From the NCBI GenBank assembly GCA_039566865.1, contig CM076945.1, positions 6,685,501 through 6,749,500 on the forward strand: a stretch of DNA of 64,000 nucleotides, read 5' to 3'. The notes beneath the pieces were generated by a model. It was given only the letters and a program-made list of their open reading frames with translations. It was not told the origin of the DNA and made no database searches. Below, one piece after another: positions 1 to 10,735 of the stretch. The first letter of the stretch is position 1. Each line of letters opens with the position of its first letter. Source of the DNA: Aurelia coerulea. Lineage: Eukaryota > Cnidaria > Scyphozoa > Semaeostomeae > Ulmaridae. The position numbers were made by a program, and so were the translations under genes.

Positions 1-104
1 GTTTTGAAGTATTTCTTTTTAGACATTTTTGGTTCTTCGTATGGATCGTGTTATACTGACAAGATGAAGTTTGAAATTTGATTATTTGTGCTCTCATTTT
101 TCAG

Positions 105-227
105 ATAACAACGAGTGTACTCTTGGTACTCATAATTGTCATAACAATGCGACATGTTCTAATACGAATGGATCATTTACTTGCGCTTGTGACACTGGAT
201 ATAGCGGAAACGGAGTGACATGTACAG
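105..227 (+). CDS. EGF exon, array unit 1
   Basis: This is a 41-codon phase 1-1 exon between an acceptor (…tttttcag) and donor gtaagc. It encodes a six-cysteine EGF module starting DNNEC, with cysteines at residues 5, 12, 18, 27, 29 and 40. The D-x-N-E-C start and the C-x-N-x4-F-x-C-x-C stretch match the calcium-binding EGF consensus, including the Asn/Asp beta-hydroxylation motif. Such modules form rigid calcium-stiffened rods in secreted and cell-surface proteins. The exon opens in the middle of a gene, so it has no start codon of its own; the TTG 34 bases upstream lies in the intron. Reading on through the donor reaches a stop in the intron. Confidence 0.9.
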
Positions 228-414
228 GTAAGCAGAGAAAACGTGTCGTTGTTAATTGGGGTTTTTTTTATTGTGGTATTTTGTAGATATTATTCGATCT
301 GTGTTTAAAAGTTTTGAAGTATTTCTTTTTTGACATTTTTGGTTCTTCGTATGGATCGTGTTATACTGACAAGATGAAGTTTGAAATTTGATTATTTGTG
401 CTCTCATTTTTCAG

Positions 415-537
415 ATAACAACGAGTGTACTCTTGGTACTCATAATTGTCATAACAATGCGACATGTTCTAATACGAATGGATCATTTACTTGCGCTTGT
501 GACACTGGATATAGCGGAAACGGAGTGACATGTACAG
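415..537 (+). CDS. EGF exon, array unit 2
   Basis: Same 41 residues as unit 1. The intron that follows has a T-run shorter by one base, which shortens this unit to 309 bp. The preceding intron differs from the others by a T for A in the stretch before gacatttttgg. Confidence 0.9.
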
Positions 538-723
538 GTAAGCAGAGAAAACGTGTCGTTGTTAATTGGGGTTTTTTTATTGTGGTATTTTGTAGATATT
601 ATTCGATCTGTGTTTAAAAGTGTTGAAGTATTTCTTTTTAGACATTTTTGGTTCTTCGTATGGATCGTGTTATACTGACAAGATGAAGTTTGAAATTTGA
701 TTATTTGTGCTCTCATTTTTCAG

Positions 724-846
724 ATAACAACGAGTGTACTCTTGGTACTCATAATTGTCATAACAATGCGACATGTTCTAATACGAATGGATCATTTACT
801 TGCGCTTGTGACACTGGATATAGCGGAAACGGAGTGACATGTACAG
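724..846 (+). CDS. EGF exon, array unit 3
   Basis: Identical in protein to units 1 and 2, with acceptor tttttcag and donor gtaagc. From this unit on, the intron reads gatctatg where units 1 and 2 read gatctgtg, a marker that separates the first two units from the rest. Confidence 0.9.
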
Positions 847-1033
847 GTAAGCAGAGAAAACGTGTCGTTGTTAATTGGGGTTTTTTTTATTGTGGTATTT
901 TGTAGATATTATTCGATCTATGTTTAAAAGTTTTGAAGTATTTCTTTTTAGACATTTTTGGTTCTTCGTATGGATCGTGTTATACTGACAAGATGAAGTT
1001 TGAAATTTGATTATTTGTGCTCTCATTTTTCAG

Positions 1034-1156
1034 ATAACAACGAGTGTACTCTTGGTACTCATAATTGTCATAACAATGCGACATGTTCTAATACGAATGG
1101 ATCATTTACTTGCGCTTGTGACACTGGATATAGCGGAAAGGGAGTGACATGTACAG
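1034..1156 (+). CDS. EGF exon, array unit 4 (N-to-K variant)
   Basis: The only coding change among units 1-12 is here: AAC to AAG at 1138-1140 changes residue 36 from N to K, giving GYSGKGVTC. The change lies in the loop between cysteines 5 and 6 and leaves the disulphide and calcium residues intact. Confidence 0.9.
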
Positions 1157-1343
1157 GTAAGCAGAGAAAACGTGTCGTTGTTAATTGGGGTTTTTTTTAT
1201 TGTGGTATTTTGTAGATATTATTCGATCTATGTTTAAAAGTTTTGAAGTATTTCTTTTTAGACATTTTTGGTTCTTCGTATGGATCGTGTTATACTGACA
1301 AGATGAAGTTTGAAATTTGATTATTTGTGCTCTCATTTTTCAG

Positions 1344-1466
1344 ATAACAACGAGTGTACTCTTGGTACTCATAATTGTCATAACAATGCGACATGTTCTA
1401 ATACGAATGGATCATTTACTTGCGCTTGTGACACTGGATATAGCGGAAACGGAGTGACATGTACAG
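1344..1466 (+). CDS. EGF exon, array unit 5
   Basis: Protein identical to unit 1. The intron is the common form with an eight-T run. Confidence 0.9.
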
Positions 1467-1653
1467 GTAAGCAGAGAAAACGTGTCGTTGTTAATTGGGG
1501 TTTTTTTTATTGTGGTATTTTGTAGATATTATTCGATCTATGTTTAAAAGTTTTGAAGTATTTCATTTTAGACATTTTTGGTTCTTCGTATGGATCTTGT
1601 TATACTGACAAGATGAAGTTTGAAATTTGATTATTTGTGCTCTCATTTTTCAG

Positions 1654-1776
1654 ATAACAACGAGTGTACTCTTGGTACTCATAATTGTCATAACAATGCG
1701 ACATGTTCTAATACGAATGGATCATTTACTTGCGCTTGTGACACTGGATATAGCGGAAACGGAGTGACATGTACAG
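1654..1776 (+). CDS. EGF exon, array unit 6
   Basis: Protein identical to unit 1. The intron before it carries two private substitutions (tttcatttta for tttcttttta, and ggatcttg for ggatcgtg), so this unit can be told apart from its neighbours in long reads. Confidence 0.9.
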
Positions 1777-1963
1777 GTAAGCAGAGAAAACGTGTCGTTG
1801 TTAATTGGGGTTTTTTTTATTGTGGTATTTTGTAGATATTATTCGATCTATGTTTAAAAGTTTTGAAGTATTTCTTTTTAGACATTTTTGGTTCTTCGTA
1901 TGGATCGTGTTATACTGACAAGATGAAGTTTGAAATTTGATTATTTGTGCTCTCATTTTTCAG

Positions 1964-2086
1964 ATAACAACGAGTGTACTCTTGGTACTCATAATTGTCA
2001 TAACAATGCGACATGTTCTAATACGAATGGATCATTTACTTGCGCTTGTGACACTGGATATAGCGGAAACGGAGTGACATGTACAG
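1964..2086 (+). CDS. EGF exon, array unit 7
   Basis: Protein identical to unit 1. Units 7 to 11 show no difference to the eye in exon or intron and are the youngest block of the array. Confidence 0.9.
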
Positions 2087-2273
2087 GTAAGCAGAGAAAA
2101 CGTGTCGTTGTTAATTGGGGTTTTTTTTATTGTGGTATTTTGTAGATATTATTCGATCTATGTTTAAAAGTTTTGAAGTATTTCTTTTTAGACATTTTTG
2201 GTTCTTCGTATGGATCGTGTTATACTGACAAGATGAAGTTTGAAATTTGATTATTTGTGCTCTCATTTTTCAG

Positions 2274-2396
2274 ATAACAACGAGTGTACTCTTGGTACTC
2301 ATAATTGTCATAACAATGCGACATGTTCTAATACGAATGGATCATTTACTTGCGCTTGTGACACTGGATATAGCGGAAACGGAGTGACATGTACAG
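2274..2396 (+). CDS. EGF exon, array unit 8
   Basis: Part of the block of indistinguishable units 7-11. Canonical acceptor and gtaagc donor. Confidence 0.9.
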
Positions 2397-2583
2397 GTAA
2401 GCAGAGAAAACGTGTCGTTGTTAATTGGGGTTTTTTTTATTGTGGTATTTTGTAGATATTATTCGATCTATGTTTAAAAGTTTTGAAGTATTTCTTTTTA
2501 GACATTTTTGGTTCTTCGTATGGATCGTGTTATACTGACAAGATGAAGTTTGAAATTTGATTATTTGTGCTCTCATTTTTCAG

Positions 2584-2706
2584 ATAACAACGAGTGTACT
2601 CTTGGTACTCATAATTGTCATAACAATGCGACATGTTCTAATACGAATGGATCATTTACTTGCGCTTGTGACACTGGATATAGCGGAAACGGAGTGACAT
2701 GTACAG
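2584..2706 (+). CDS. EGF exon, array unit 9
   Basis: Indistinguishable from units 7, 8, 10 and 11 in exon and intron. Confidence 0.9.
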
Positions 2707-2893
2707 GTAAGCAGAGAAAACGTGTCGTTGTTAATTGGGGTTTTTTTTATTGTGGTATTTTGTAGATATTATTCGATCTATGTTTAAAAGTTTTGAAGTA
2801 TTTCTTTTTAGACATTTTTGGTTCTTCGTATGGATCGTGTTATACTGACAAGATGAAGTTTGAAATTTGATTATTTGTGCTCTCATTTTTCAG

Positions 2894-3016
2894 ATAACAA
2901 CGAGTGTACTCTTGGTACTCATAATTGTCATAACAATGCGACATGTTCTAATACGAATGGATCATTTACTTGCGCTTGTGACACTGGATATAGCGGAAAC
3001 GGAGTGACATGTACAG
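2894..3016 (+). CDS. EGF exon, array unit 10
   Basis: Indistinguishable from units 7-9 and 11 in exon and intron. Confidence 0.9.
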
Positions 3017-3203
3017 GTAAGCAGAGAAAACGTGTCGTTGTTAATTGGGGTTTTTTTTATTGTGGTATTTTGTAGATATTATTCGATCTATGTTTAAAAG
3101 TTTTGAAGTATTTCTTTTTAGACATTTTTGGTTCTTCGTATGGATCGTGTTATACTGACAAGATGAAGTTTGAAATTTGATTATTTGTGCTCTCATTTTT
3201 CAG

Positions 3204-3326
3204 ATAACAACGAGTGTACTCTTGGTACTCATAATTGTCATAACAATGCGACATGTTCTAATACGAATGGATCATTTACTTGCGCTTGTGACACTGGATA
3301 TAGCGGAAACGGAGTGACATGTACAG
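3204..3326 (+). CDS. EGF exon, array unit 11
   Basis: Protein as unit 1. The intron that follows carries a one-base loss (aagtttgaaatattt), which shortens the spacing to unit 12 to 309 bp. Confidence 0.9.
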
Positions 3327-3512
3327 GTAAGCAGAGAAAACGTGTCGTTGTTAATTGGGGTTTTTTTTATTGTGGTATTTTGTAGATATTATTCGATCTA
3401 TGTTTAAAAGTTTGAAATATTTCTTTTTAGACATTTTTGGTTCTTCGTATGGATCGTGTTATACTGACAAGATGAAGTTTGAAATTTGATTATTTGTGCT
3501 CTCATTTTTCAG

Positions 3513-3635
3513 ATAACAACGAGTGTACTCTTGGTACTCATAATTGTCATAACAATGCGACATGTTCTAATACGAATGGATCATTTACTTGCGCTTGTGA
3601 CACTGGATATAGCGGAAACGGAGTGACATGTACAG
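3513..3635 (+). CDS. EGF exon, array unit 12
   Basis: Last of the near-identical exons. The intron after it begins to diverge (gatatttctcgatct, then many changes), marking the edge of the homogenised block. Confidence 0.9.
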
Positions 3636-3823
3636 GTAAGCAGAGAAAACGTGTCGTTGTTAATTGGGGTTTTTTTTATTGTGGTATTTTGTAGATATTT
3701 CTCGATCTATGTTTAAAAGTTTTGAAGTATTTATTTTTGGAATATTGTTGGTTCTTTGTAGGGATCTTGCTATACTGAAAAAATGAAGTTTGAAATTTAA
3801 TTATTTGTGCTCTCATTTTTCAG

Positions 3824-3946
3824 ATAACAACGAGTGTACTCTTGGTACTCATAATTGTCATAACAATGCGACATGTTCTAATACGAATGGATCATTTACT
3901 TGCGCTTGTGACAGTGGATATAGCGGAGACGGAGTGACATGTGCAG
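3824..3946 (+). CDS. EGF exon, array unit 13 (diverged)
   Basis: Same length, phase and cysteines as unit 1. Three residues differ: CDSGYSGDGVTCA replaces [13 protein letters not shown]. The donor is gtaggg, weaker than gtaagc. The intron is diverged from the array consensus. This looks like an older unit at the border, not reached by recent homogenisation. Confidence 0.88.
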
Positions 3947-4138
3947 GTAGGGAGAAAATAGGTGTTGTTGTTAATTTGAGTTTTGTTAGTTTATTTTGGA
4001 GATATTATTCGATCTATGTTTGATAGTTTGTAATTATTTTATTTTGGAGTGTGACTGGTTCTTTGTAGTGATCTTGTTGTACTGAGCAGATAAATTTTGA
4101 AATTTGATCATTTGATCATTTGTGTTCACATTTTTCAG

Positions 4139-4164
4139 ATAACGACGAATGTAGTATAGGTACC
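4139..4164 (+). pseudogene. Truncated EGF exon (unit 14 remnant)
   Basis: After a normal polypyrimidine tract and cag, the sequence encodes DNDECSIGT and then loses all similarity to an EGF exon. Read through, it hits a TGA at about 4186-4188. About 80 bp of the exon are missing and unrelated DNA follows to about 5040. A mature mRNA would have to skip this piece. Confidence 0.7.
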
Positions 4165-5114
4165 TTTCCAGCAGCTTCGTTGATTTGATTGAGATCTTTG
4201 TCGGATTTAAGATTTGTCCATCAATGGTTAATTTGCAGTAGTATTTTGAAAATTTTAGGACACCTATTTTGCAGTCTATTTGCTAACGGACGTTGTGAGT
4301 TTTAAATCCTCTTCGGCTGCTTATATCTCTCTCTGAGTTTTTTTGTCATTTCATAGACCTGTTTGTTTAGCCGTCAGTTTTTTGTGGTGGTATCTATTCA
4401 CAGTTTAATATGTTGGCTGGGGCATTTTTTAGAAAGGTCTTCGCAAGTAGTTTTTTCTGCCGCATGTTTTATTGTCCATTGACTTCACTGCTGAATTAGT
4501 TCAACCTCTTTTTGGAACTAAACAGTTTATAACAGTGAATAAATACAGAATTTCCTGTTTCCAAGTGGTATTTAGGTGCTAAGTTTCTCTCCTTGCTTCG
4601 ACCTGCCGGGGGTTCAACTAAGAACCTTTTAATCAGGGAGATTAAGTTATCAATTACCTATTTAAGTAAAGGTTGGTGGTTCGAGTCCCCACCCTGCCGA
4701 ACCTGCTACGCAGAGTGAGGCAGCTCTCTGTACTTCAAGGCTAAAAGGAATCACGAAGTGTGATCACTTGGAGAGGAAGGACCAGAATGCTGCTTCGATC
4801 TGCTTAGCTTATATGAAAACTTGACCGACCGGGCATTCGCTAATCGCTGTTTAGTTGTTGTCGATCAAAAGTAGGGGGTCCTATCTTTACATTATCTGGC
4901 CTTGTTCGTCTCATCCAGTGTCAAGCAAGAACGATGTAGCTCGAAGCATTTTTGGGTTATCCGATAATTATTCGATGTATATTTTCTATTTGTTGCATTA
5001 ACTTTTTGTTCTATTTGATGAATACATGCCATTTGTTGCATTTAATATTTGCAGTTGTCAAATTATGCTTCTTGTAGCCGATGTCTTGAAATGATATTTC
5101 TATGCTCTTTTCAG
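4165..5114. other. Intronic insertion or rearranged stretch
   Basis: This sequence replaces the rest of unit 14 and leads into the acceptor of the next EGF exon. It contains a tRNA B-box-like stretch near 4680 (separate entry). No open frame with recognisable content was seen. Confidence 0.4.
4590..4840 (+). repeat. Possible tRNA-derived repeat (B-box only)
   Basis: Positions 4678-4688 (ggttcgagtcc) fit the RNA polymerase III B-box consensus GGTTCGANNCC exactly. No convincing A-box lies 30-60 bases upstream and the region does not fold as a tRNA. It may be a decayed SINE head or chance. Confidence 0.28.
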
Positions 5115-5237
5115 ATCATAATGAATGTCCTGTTGGTGCTCATAATTGCCATGTCAATGCAACATGTACGAATACGAATGGGTCATTTGCTTGTGCTTGT
5201 AATACTGGTTACAGTGGAAACGGAGTGACATGTGCAG
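5115..5237 (+). CDS. EGF exon 15 (diverged)
   Basis: A 41-codon phase 1-1 exon with starting residues [12 protein letters not shown] and the six cysteines kept. It lies between acceptor ttttcag and donor gtaaga. It is less similar to the array consensus than exons 16-18. The D-x-N-E-C calcium residues and the C-x-N-x4-F hydroxylation motif are present. Confidence 0.88.
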
Positions 5238-5620
5238 GTAAGATGAGGAAGAGTGTTTATTTTTTCACCCTATTTTAGATGCAACAGTTTTTCTCTCGTC
5301 ATCTCAAGTGGGTGTGGACAACATTAGCTGGATTTGTCTGTTATTGAGAGGAGATAGATTCAATTGTTAGGTACAGCAATGAATCTTGTTCGGACAGCTA
5401 CGACAAACGTCTTTCATGAGTTATGACCTTTTTCTACGTCTGATTGTCTTTGTGAGCTTTTCCTGTTCTGTTGGTAGTTCTTATTGTCTTCACGCAGGCT
5501 AGTAGTTTGCTGAAAGCTCTGATTCTGTTCTTGGTAAGCAAGACGGCTTATATTCAATCGAGAGTATGCGGTAGGATTGGATTATTTGAGAAAATTATCA
5601 TATCTATACTTACTTTTCAG

Positions 5621-5743
5621 ATAACAACGAATGTTCTCTTGGTACTCATAATTGTCATAACAATGCGGCATGTTCTAATACGGATGGATCATTTACTTGC
5701 GCTTGTGACACTGGATATAGCGGAAACGGAGTGACATGTACAG
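5621..5743 (+). CDS. EGF exon 16
   Basis: Starts [13 protein letters not shown] for T before cysteine 3 and D for N in the NTDGS turn. Donor gtaggc. The intron before it (383 bp) is unrelated to the array intron, while the one after it is array-like. Confidence 0.88.
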
Positions 5744-5926
5744 GTAGGCAGAAAATAGGTTTTGTTGTTAATTGGGGTTTTTGTTGTTGTATTTTGCAGA
5801 TATTATTCGATTTATGTTTCAAAGTTTTGAAGTATTTGTTTTTGGAATATTGTTTGCTTTTAAGGGATCTTGTTATACTAAGAAGATGAAGTTTGAAGTT
5901 TGATTATTTGTGCTCTCATTTTTCAG

Positions 5927-6049
5927 ATAACAACGAGTGTACTCTTGGTACTCATAATTGTCATAACAATGCGACATGTAATAATACGGATGGATCATTT
6001 ACTTGCGCTTGTGACACTGGATATAGTGGAAACGGAGTGACATGTACAG
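5927..6049 (+). CDS. EGF exon 17
   Basis: Protein nearly the array consensus (N for S after cysteine 3, D for N in the turn). Acceptor tttttcag, donor gtaggt. It sits 306 bp from exon 16, so it is an ancient member of the same tandem series. Confidence 0.88.
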
Positions 6050-6173
6050 GTAGGTAGAAATAAGTGTTGTTGTTAATTTGAGTTTTTGTTGTTAATTGTC
6101 ATTTATGCAAGATTATTCGGTATTTCACTTGTATTGTTTTTGTTCGCTGTTTTAGAATTTGATATTTTTCCAG

Positions 6174-6296
6174 ATAACAACGAGTGTACTCTTGGTACTC
6201 ATAATTGTCATGCAAATGCCAAGTGTTCTAATACGAATGGATCCTTCACTTGCGCTTGTAACACTGGATATAATGGAAACGGAGTGACTTGTGCAG
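6174..6296 (+). CDS. EGF exon 18
   Basis: Residues HANAKC replace HNNATC and NTGYNGNG replaces DTGYSGNG. Six cysteines intact. The intron before it is only 124 bp. Confidence 0.88.
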
Positions 6297-6476
6297 GTAG
6301 GCAGAAAATAAGTGTTTTTGTGAGTTTCTGTTTTTGTTTTCGTACTAATGAGCTATTTTTCCAACTTTTGTACTTGTGAACTATTTTCTTAAAATATTTC
6401 TTGATTTTGTGTAGGGATCTTGTTATACGGAGTAGATGAAGCTTGAAATTTGATGACTTATGTACTCATTTTTCAG

Positions 6477-6599
6477 ATAACAACGAGTGTACGCTTGGTA
6501 CTCATAATTGTAATGCTGAAGCAACATGCACGAATACAGTTGGGTCATTTACTTGTGCTTGTAAGCCTGGATTTACTGGAAATGGAGTAACGTGTATAG
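6477..6599 (+). CDS. EGF exon 19 (last of the series)
   Basis: The most diverged of the tandem type in its second half: NCNAEATCTNTVGS, then CKPGFTGNGVTC. Donor gtatga. The leftover G joins the next exon at 9933 to give glycine. The following intron (6600-9932) is 3.3 kb and full of mobile DNA. Confidence 0.88.
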
Positions 6600-6776
6600 G
6601 TATGATCAAAACAACCTTGTTTTTGTGTGATATGTTTGATTGAAGGCACAGGTTGCCCCAAAAGAATTGTAGCCCATTTTTGTGGCTGCGGTGGAGGAGC
6701 TGTTTGCTTTATTTCTCCGTTCTTGATACAATGGCATAGAATATGGTTCAACTGTCACTTTTGAGACCTTGTCTTA

Positions 6777-8755
6777 GGCCCCGTTAACACTGCTGCGTTT
6801 TTGTTAATATCCATTTTTGTGGCATCCAAGCTATCCGTTCACATTGCTCCGTTTTTGTACAAAAACGGAGGGGAAAACATCCGTTTTTGGCCGTTCACAT
6901 TGATCCGCCTGATAACAAATACGGATAGAAAAACCTCCGTTTTTGTGCGTTCACATTGCTCCGTTTTTGTGAAATTCATTGTTGAATATTGGAGCGTTTT
7001 CAAAAACCTCCGTTTTTGTGCGTTCATTTTCATTTTTTCCTTTTAAATTATTTATACACAATATCCCTTCAGCATAATAAAACTACAAAAAACATACAAT
7101 GCAATTAATCAATATATTTATATAAACAAAAAGAATAACATCGAGGGCTAAAGATTATATTGCTGTTCTCCCAGGGAGTTGTGTTTCAAATTGCTTTCAG
7201 CTCATCAAATGTATTTTTAGTTGTTTTTTGAATCGGCACAAGGTAGGTAGTTCCCTGATATTTAAAGGGATTTCACTCCAGACCTTAAGAGCTAAATAGG
7301 AAAATCCTTTTTTGGCATACTCCAGATTGTACCTTGGAATCTGAAGATCTCTACAGAACCGCGTGTTATAACTGGAGTATTGGGATCTTTGTTGAAATTT
7401 GTTCCAGAGATTTTCCGGGCTGAGTCTGTTAATGATCTTATAGGCCATAACTGCACGATCAAACGTGACAAGTTGTCCAACCTGAAGGAAATTATTCGAC
7501 CATTCATCTTTTATCCTGGACGTATCGATCATGGAAATGGCTCTGTTTTGAAGACGTTGAAGGGACTCCTTTCTTGAATTAGAGAGGCTACCCCAGATTA
7601 CATCTGCATATCGCATGTGACTTTCTACAAGAGCACGATATACATTGCTTAACTGAGATTGTGGGAGGATGTTCTTCAATTTTTTTAAAGATGCGAGACC
7701 TCCGCGAACTTTCCCTTTGACAGTTTTGAATTGTTCTTCCCAGTTAAGCCCTTCGTCTACAATGACTCCAAGTGATTTGGTTTTTTTCACTCGTTTTATA
7801 TCTGAACCATTCAGTCTCAATGTATCGTGTATCTCCACTTTATTAGTTTTACGAGGGTGCCCAATTACCATATACTCTGTTTTTGTGGATTGGCACTTAA
7901 TTTATTTATCCGCATCCATTCAGAAATATGGGTCAACTCCTCTTGAGCCCCATGAACAAGTTCTTCGACATTCTTTGATGTTAAGGTCACGTGAGTATCA
8001 TCAGCATACATACCGGCCTTTGAGACTTTCAAACATTTTTCAAAGTCATTGAGGTACATTATGAAGAGAAGGGGGCCAAGACAGGAACCTTGGGGAATGC
8101 CACATGTAACTGTCCTAGGCCTTGATTCATAACCGTTGGTGGCACAGTACTGCTTTCTGTTTTCAAGGTATGATTTAAACCAGTCTCCGAAAAGTTCTCG
8201 AATACCGTATTTCCTCAATTTTTCTAACAAAATCTTATGGTCAACAGTATCGAAAGCCTTTTTGAGATCTAGGAATATTGCTAAATTAAAGTGCTTGTGG
8301 TCAATATTCTCATACCAATAGTCAGTACTATCAATCAATGATGTTATTGTTGAACAAAGTTTTTGAAAAGCTGATTGACTCATTGTCAGAACCTTGTTTG
8401 CTTTGAGATATTCGTATACTTGGTCATGTACAATCCTTTCAAGGATTCTCGAGAACACAGAGATCACCGAGATAGGCCTATAGTTGTTAGCCTCACTTTT
8501 AGAACCTTATTTGAAAATAGGGGTGACCTTCGCCAGTTTGCAGATGTCAGGGAAAATACCCTTCCAAAGGCCATACGCCATTGATCAAGTGCGTTTTGAA
8601 AAACCTCCGTTTTTGTGAATATCCACTTTTGATAGCGTTTGCGAAAACATCCGTTTTTGTGGCGTTTTTGTGCGGATCAGTGTGAACACTTTCACGAAAA
8701 CGGAGGTTTTTCTCTCCGTTTTTTGTACAAAAACGGAGCAGTGTGAAACTTAGCC
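6777..8755. mobile_element. Fold-back element with CCGTTTTTGTG subrepeats, carrying a LINE
   Basis: The left end (ggccccgttaacactgct) and the inverse of the right end (ggctaagtttcacactgct) match imperfectly. Both flanks (6777-7030 and 8590-8755) are built from short inverted copies of ccgtttttgt, with a near-perfect hairpin around 6850-6872. A minus-strand LINE fragment fills the middle. The left flank TTA resembles a PIF/Harbinger-type target, but the right flank does not repeat it. Confidence 0.6.
7197..8590 (-). pseudogene. Non-LTR retrotransposon reverse transcriptase, 5'-truncated and broken
   Basis: Read on the minus strand, the sequence holds the RT core: KLAKVTPIFK, NNYRPISVISVFSRILE, FLDLKKAFDTVDHKILL, GIPQGSCLGPLLF and the catalytic MYADD box, followed by the thumb and C-terminal tail ending LKIHLMS. 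It is jockey/CR1/L2-like by motif order. It is dead: an in-frame TAA sits at 8507-8509, just before NNYRPIS; a frameshift near 7865-7871 splits RT from its tail; and the endonuclease half is missing. The 3' end lies near 7040. The intact YADD and limited damage suggest a moderately young insertion in the host intron, antisense to the EGF gene. Confidence 0.85.
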
Positions 8756-8969
8756 AAACTGACAAGTTGGTTGATTAATTGAATATAAAAGACAACATAA
8801 GTAGTTGCTTGAAAAACAGCACTGGTTGTATCTCCAAACATGCCTCAGGAGAGTAAATACTGGAAGAGGGGGTTCTGTTGCTGTTTTGGTGTGTTCTACT
8901 GTTTACAAAGGGTTTTATTGCATTTTTTTTACTAATATTATTGTTGTTAACTTGTCAGACTTACGCTGA

Positions 8970-9523
8970 CAGTATCTAGACTTATGACTTTTTGTCCCTT
9001 GTTTCCCTGCGCTCTTTGATTTGCTGATATCACTTGGTCAATAGGGACTCGTAGCATTACTCTTAAAAAGTGGGCCCCCTTATTCAAAATGGCCTAAACT
9101 AGCGGAAGTTCTCGTAAAGTCAACAAAATTGCTTCAAAGTCTGGTTTAAAGAGTTTAAACGTTGAAAAGCAAACTTTTGGTACAAAGAATGATGTTTTCC
9201 TGACCTATTAACCACAAAATAAATACCTTTCAAGCAGTAATCTTTCTCTGTAGAAACAAAACAGATCCATTGCAGCTACGAGAATTGTAGGCCGTATCAA
9301 CCGTTTTTTGTATGCAACAACAACAACTGTTTAAATAGCGCCTCCTTATTGGTTTAAAATTAAATTCTAGCAATTTGATTGGTGAATGCGGAACCACTCT
9401 TCGCGGGCCTAGAGGGTGCCCACTCTTTTAGAGTAATGGTATGAATCCCTATTGACCAAGTGATATCAGCAAATCAAAGAACGAAGGGAAGCAAGGGACG
9501 AAACGTCGTAAGTCTAGACAGTA
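8970..9523. mobile_element. Fold-back element, ~130-bp arms
   Basis: The left arm (from tctagacttatgac to about 9090) and the inverse of the right arm (about 9400-9523) pair over more than 100 bases. They include tttgatttgctgatatcact and ggtcaataggga in both arms. The loop of about 300 bp shows no open frame of note. Confidence 0.7.
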
Positions 9524-9932
9524 TCCTGAACAATAACGTTGAGCTATTAATGAATATAGAAAACTACAAATATATTGCTAGAATAAGTTTAAAGGCAGAA
9601 ACACCGCAATGCGACAAAAAACAACAGCAAATATGATGAATTTATTTTATGCCAATATTTCGTCACCGCAATCATCTTCGGATCCGACAATCGACGCTGG
9701 TTTCATGGCTTTTAATTTTTTTCAAATTACATGGCTAGAAACCTTTTTTCCAAATTGATTTGATTCTCTTAAGTTTGTTACCCAATTTGATTCTCTTAAG
9801 TTTGTTATTGGTACCCAATTTTAAATCATGTCTTATCAAATCCCTATATACTATTATTTTGTTATTATTGTGTATTTCTTGAACCATCCTGTCTGACTGT
9901 AAAAGCTCTATTTTGCATTATTTTTCCCTTAG

Positions 9933-10040
9933 GAAAATGTCAAAACAATCCTTGCAAAAATGGAGGAACGTGTAACCTGGTCAATGGTAATCCTAAATGT
10001 ACCTGTATCCCTGGCCTCACTGGAGCAACATGTGAAACAA
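9933..10040 (+). CDS. EGF exon, Notch/Delta-type (non-calcium)
   Basis: A 108-bp phase 1-1 exon between tcccttag and gtaagt. It encodes CQNNPCKNGGTC, then KCTCIPGLTGATC: six cysteines with the NGGTC signature of non-calcium EGF modules. It begins the membrane-proximal part of the protein and precedes the SEA exons, the same order as the first EGF of membrane mucins. The upstream G from exon 19 completes a glycine codon, and the trailing A joins the next exon to give lysine. Confidence 0.88.
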
Positions 10041-10735
10041 GTAAGTTGAGATGCAATGATCTTCCAGTTTACTTATGAAAAGTTATTTTTTACACATCAA
10101 AGTGATGTAGAAGAATTTCAAAAATGTATCGGTCGAATCAATAAAACCAATCCCTTTTGAAAGGCCACTGCTCCCTGTGTATATGAATTTATTAACAGTA
10201 CAATAGGAAACTATTTTGTAGTAGCATTGTTAAGTTTCTTAAGGGAATACTGTTTCACGATCTCCGTGGAGGCGTACTTAGTAGGCAAATTTAAAAAGCT
10301 CTTCAAGGCGTGGAGAATCACAGGTCGATAGCAAGTACTTTTATGAAAGATTGGATCCCTCCCAGCCATTCCCTCCCTGTTATCAGAGAGTCAGGTTGCA
10401 TGTATCAAATGAACGTACGAGCGACAGGAATAATGTGCTTTCCGTGTTAGCTCTATTTGGCACACCTATATACAATCTTGCTAGACTGACCTCACTACTA
10501 TACGTGTATTGTAGTTTAGTTAATAAATAAAGTTATTTTCGGTTGAATGCAATGAATTAGAAAATAACAGGACGATATCTCCAACCTGCAATTTCATAGC
10601 TGATATTGGCAAATATATTATTTAATGACGGACATGTTCAAATCCATTTTAAGTTTTACCTGATTGAAATCGGCCACTCCGTTTTAGAATTAACAGGGAT
10701 TTCTCCAGAAAGCCCCTTCAAAGAACGATCAAAAC

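Larger units (their letters stand above)
1..4164 (+). repeat. Tandem array of ~310-bp units, each one EGF exon plus intron
   Basis: Thirteen full units and one broken unit lie head to tail with a period of 309-311 bp: 123 bp of exon and about 187 bp of intron. Units 1-12 are nearly identical in the intron as well as the exon. Differences are single bases: T-run length after unit 2, a one-base loss before unit 12, and a few substitutions before unit 6. Unit 13 is clearly older, with exon changes and a diverged intron. The array continues past the left edge. Equal intron and exon identity points to recent unequal crossing-over or gene conversion and not to selection on the exon alone. Because each exon is a multiple of three with the same phase at both ends, copy number can change without breaking the frame. 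Confidence 0.95.

Noticed and set aside
71..4023. Series of separate 71-codon genes
   Set aside because: The apparent starts are TTG codons in the intron, and the frames run over splice acceptor and donor sites. They are exons of one gene.
1..4164. Plain non-coding satellite
   Set aside because: Every unit has a six-cysteine EGF frame, the same phase and canonical splice sites, and diverged homologous exons follow outside the array.
4678..4688. tRNA gene
   Set aside because: Only the B-box fits; there is no A-box and no acceptor stem.
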